Assembly: GCF_002836945.1 (NCBI RefSeq)
Contig: NZ_NIJM01000013.1
Location: 1 to 64,000, forward strand
Reading direction: 5' to 3'
Length of the DNA stretch: 64,000 bases
Source of the DNA: Shewanella chilikensis
GTDB lineage: Bacteria > Pseudomonadota > Gammaproteobacteria > Enterobacterales > Shewanellaceae
The first letter of the stretch is position 1, and each line of letters starts with the position of its first letter. This document shows positions 62,515 to 64,000 of this stretch, one piece after another. The notes under the pieces were generated by a model. That model saw only the letters and a program-made list of their open reading frames with translations. It was not told the DNA's origin and did not search any database. A program made the position numbers and the translations under genes.

Positions 62515-62905
62515 CGATAACACCATAAAATTGAACCTGTTTGGCAAGATATATGAAGTTTACGTAAAGGTAAAGTTTGTTGTGTGTTTTTGCGACTGTG
62601 TGGGTGTCCACCGCCGCTGCCATCAGCCTTTGCCCGTATTGAAACACTTGCTTCATTAACCTGTTTATTTGTCTTCCAATCTGGGTAACGGTGCATGGCA
62701 CCCTTCACTATGCATGTTTGCATTCCAATGGTTGTGATCGCCGGAGCGGATGAGCAGCAAAATACCCGCAAGTCAAAAGGCGCAGTTCGAGCGGGGTTTT
62801 AGGCTAACGTCTAATTGGGTACAAGGCCAAAAAGGACTTTAATTGTCCCAGGAAGGAAGGGAACGCAGTGCCGTCGCAGAACGGCGTCCTTTGGGAGGAC
62901 AGATA
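62515..62905. other. Divergent regulatory region, liuR / prpE
   Basis: 391 bases between the minus-strand liuR operon and the plus-strand prpE. A LiuR-like palindrome lies at 62559-62574. Small frames on the minus strand (for example around 62471-62771) show no family features. Toward prpE there are short hairpins (GCCGT/ACGGC near 62870-62885) and the ribosome site GGGAGGAC before the prpE ATG. Confidence 0.6.
62559..62574. promoter_or_regulatory. LiuR-like operator
   Basis: TTTACGTAAAGGTAAA is one base from the palindrome TTTACGTAAACGTAAA, which I recall as the LiuR consensus in Shewanella. It lies 45 bases before liuR, which suggests autoregulation, and could also affect the divergent prpE. 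Confidence 0.65.
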
Positions 62906-64000
62906 ATGATAGATCCGGGTTTAGCCCTGCATAAGGCGTCACTCGAGGACAAGACACAGTTTTGGGGCGAGTGTGCCCGTGCCATAGATTGGCAACAGCC
63001 CTGGGAGCAGGTGCTGGATGAGAGTGAGGCGCCATTTTACCGCTGGTTTAGCGGTGGCATGCTCAACACCTGCTATAACGCGGTGGACCGGCATGTGGCC
63101 GCAGGGCGTGGCGAACAGACCGCCATTCAATATGTCAGTCCGGTAACAGATACCGAGTACGGCATCAGCTATAACGAATTACAGCAGCAGGTGAGCCGTC
63201 TGGCGGGCTGGATGCAATCTGTCGGGATCAATAAGGGCGACAGAGTCGTTATCTATATGCCTATGGTGCCGGAAACCCTGTTTGCCATGCTGGCCTGTGC
63301 CCGCATAGGGGCAATACATTCGGTGGTGTTCGGCGGCTTTGCCGCCAATGAACTGGCAACCCGGATCAACGATGCCAAACCCCGGCTGGTATTGTCCGCC
63401 TCCTGCGGCATTGAACCCTCAGGTGTTGTGCCTTATAAGCCCCTGCTGGACAAGGCGCTGGATCAGTCTGAGCATAAGGTGGAAAACTGCCTTATTCTCG
63501 GCCGCAGTCAGTATCAGGCCGAGTTGCAGCCAGGGCGGGATCATGACTGGCAGAGTGCCATCTGTCAGGCGACTCCTGTCGATTGTGTGGCGGTCGAAGC
63601 CACTCATCCCCTGTACATTCTCTATACCTCAGGCACCACAGGCCAGCCAAAGGGGGTGGTGCGTGATAACGGTGGCCATGCCGTAGCGCTGGCCTGGTCG
63701 ATGAAGGCCATCTATGACATAGAACCTGGTGATGTCTTCTGGGCCGCCTCTGATGTGGGTTGGGTGGTGGGTCACTCCTATATTGTCTATGCACCGCTGC
63801 TGGTAGGTGCCACCACCTTGCTGTTTGAAGGCAAACCTGTGGGCACCCCGGATCCCGGCACTTTTTGGCGCACCATAGCCAAGTACAAGGTCAAGAGTTT
63901 CTTTACTGCACCGACGGCGATTCGTGCCATCAAACGTGAGGACCCTGAGGCAAGCTATGTGGCTCAAAGCGATCTCTCTTGCCTGAAGAACGTGTTTCTG
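62906..64000 (+). CDS. prpE: Propionyl-CoA synthetase PrpE (partial, runs off the window)
   Basis: ATP-dependent acyl-CoA ligase. The frame starts at an ATG with GGGAGGAC upstream and is open to the last base, so the 3' end is missing; 365 residues are visible. AMP-binding blocks are clear: YTSGTTGQPKGVVRDNGGHA, SDVGWVVGHSYIVYAPLL, and the early VVFGGFAANELATRI. The RDNGGHAVALA continuation after the P-loop-like motif is typical of PrpE rather than acetyl-CoA synthetase. Propionyl-CoA production complements amino-acid breakdown by the neighbouring liu operon, and a LiuR-like site lies in the shared upstream region. Confidence 0.92.
   Translation, partial: MIDPGLALHKASLEDKTQFWGECARAIDWQQPWEQVLDESEAPFYRWFSGGMLNTCYNAVDRHVAAGRGEQTAIQYVSPVTDTEYGISYNELQQQVSRLAGWMQSVGINKGDRVVIYMPMVPETLFAMLACARIGAIHSVVFGGFAANELATRINDAKPRLVLSASCGIEPSGVVPYKPLLDKALDQSEHKVENCLILGRSQYQAELQPGRDHDWQSAICQATPVDCVAVEATHPLYILYTSGTTGQPKGVVRDNGGHAVALAWSMKAIYDIEPGDVFWAASDVGWVVGHSYIVYAPLLVGATTLLFEGKPVGTPDPGTFWRTIAKYKVKSFFTAPTAIRAIKREDPEASYVAQSDLSCLKNVFL

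Noticed and set aside
62471..62771. Small minus-strand frames between liuR and prpE
   Set aside because: Overlap the liuR start and the LiuR-like operator; no protein features.

Overview
The window is a chromosomal segment of a gammaproteobacterium, most likely Shewanella. The basis is gene content and protein similarity: a PomA/PomB sodium-type flagellar stator, a LiuR-led leucine degradation operon, a BarA-type hybrid kinase, RpoS, RelA, and the FtsB-IspD-IspF-TruD-SurE-Pcm-NlpD-RpoS order. Base composition looks moderately GC-rich, as in the S. algae group, but species cannot be fixed by eye. Genes are dense and ordinary. I see no rRNA, tRNA, CRISPR array, intact insertion sequence or prophage.

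Layout. 1-3.0 kb: the 3' end of a CPA2-type antiporter, a tail-anchored unknown and a patatin lipase. 3.1-6.1 kb: xseB-ispA-dxs (minus). 6.5-8.2 kb: pomA-pomB. 8.4-9.9 kb: thiI. 9.9-19.7 kb: a small exported protein, gcvA, an AT-rich pair of DUF1629/Imm11-like immunity-type proteins, an alpha/beta hydrolase, a DUF423 protein, an M3 peptidase lipoprotein, tdk, a TPR protein, a FUSC protein and an ICMT-like methyltransferase. 20-27.6 kb: an aldehyde dehydrogenase, gldA, an unknown lipoprotein, a choloylglycine-hydrolase-type amidase, and small enzymes (DUF1801, NUDIX, DUF5694). 28-31.7 kb: a DUF3319-like protein, yjaG and barA (minus). 31.8-45.8 kb: a long plus-strand housekeeping block, rlmD, relA, mazG, pyrG, eno, ftsB, ispD, ispF, truD, surE, pcm, nlpD, rpoS. 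46.5-49.9 kb: phoB, phoR and a PstS-type binding protein with Pho boxes. 49.9-53.8 kb: a LysR regulator, an AEC transporter and recN with two SOS boxes. 53.9-62.5 kb: the operon liuR-liuA-liuB-liuC-liuD-liuE-CoA transferase A-B (minus). 62.9 kb to the end: prpE, running off the window.

How the genes work together. The liu operon converts isovaleryl-CoA to acetyl-CoA and acetoacetate, and the CoA transferase activates acetoacetate; a LiuR-type palindrome lies between liuR and the divergent prpE. The isoprenoid genes dxs, ispA, ispD and ispF lie in two separate clusters. Three global stress or signalling genes (barA, relA, rpoS) and the Pho two-component system lie within 20 kb.

No complete new system is evident. 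The places most worth a second look are: the rpoS-phoB junction, where a perfect 23-bp tandem duplication sits and mutS, the usual neighbour, is missing; the orphan immunity-like gene pair; an orphan plus-strand terminator near 23.08 kb that suggests a small RNA; the two stacked hairpins between pyrG and eno; and two perfect inverted repeats between recN and the CoA-transferase genes.
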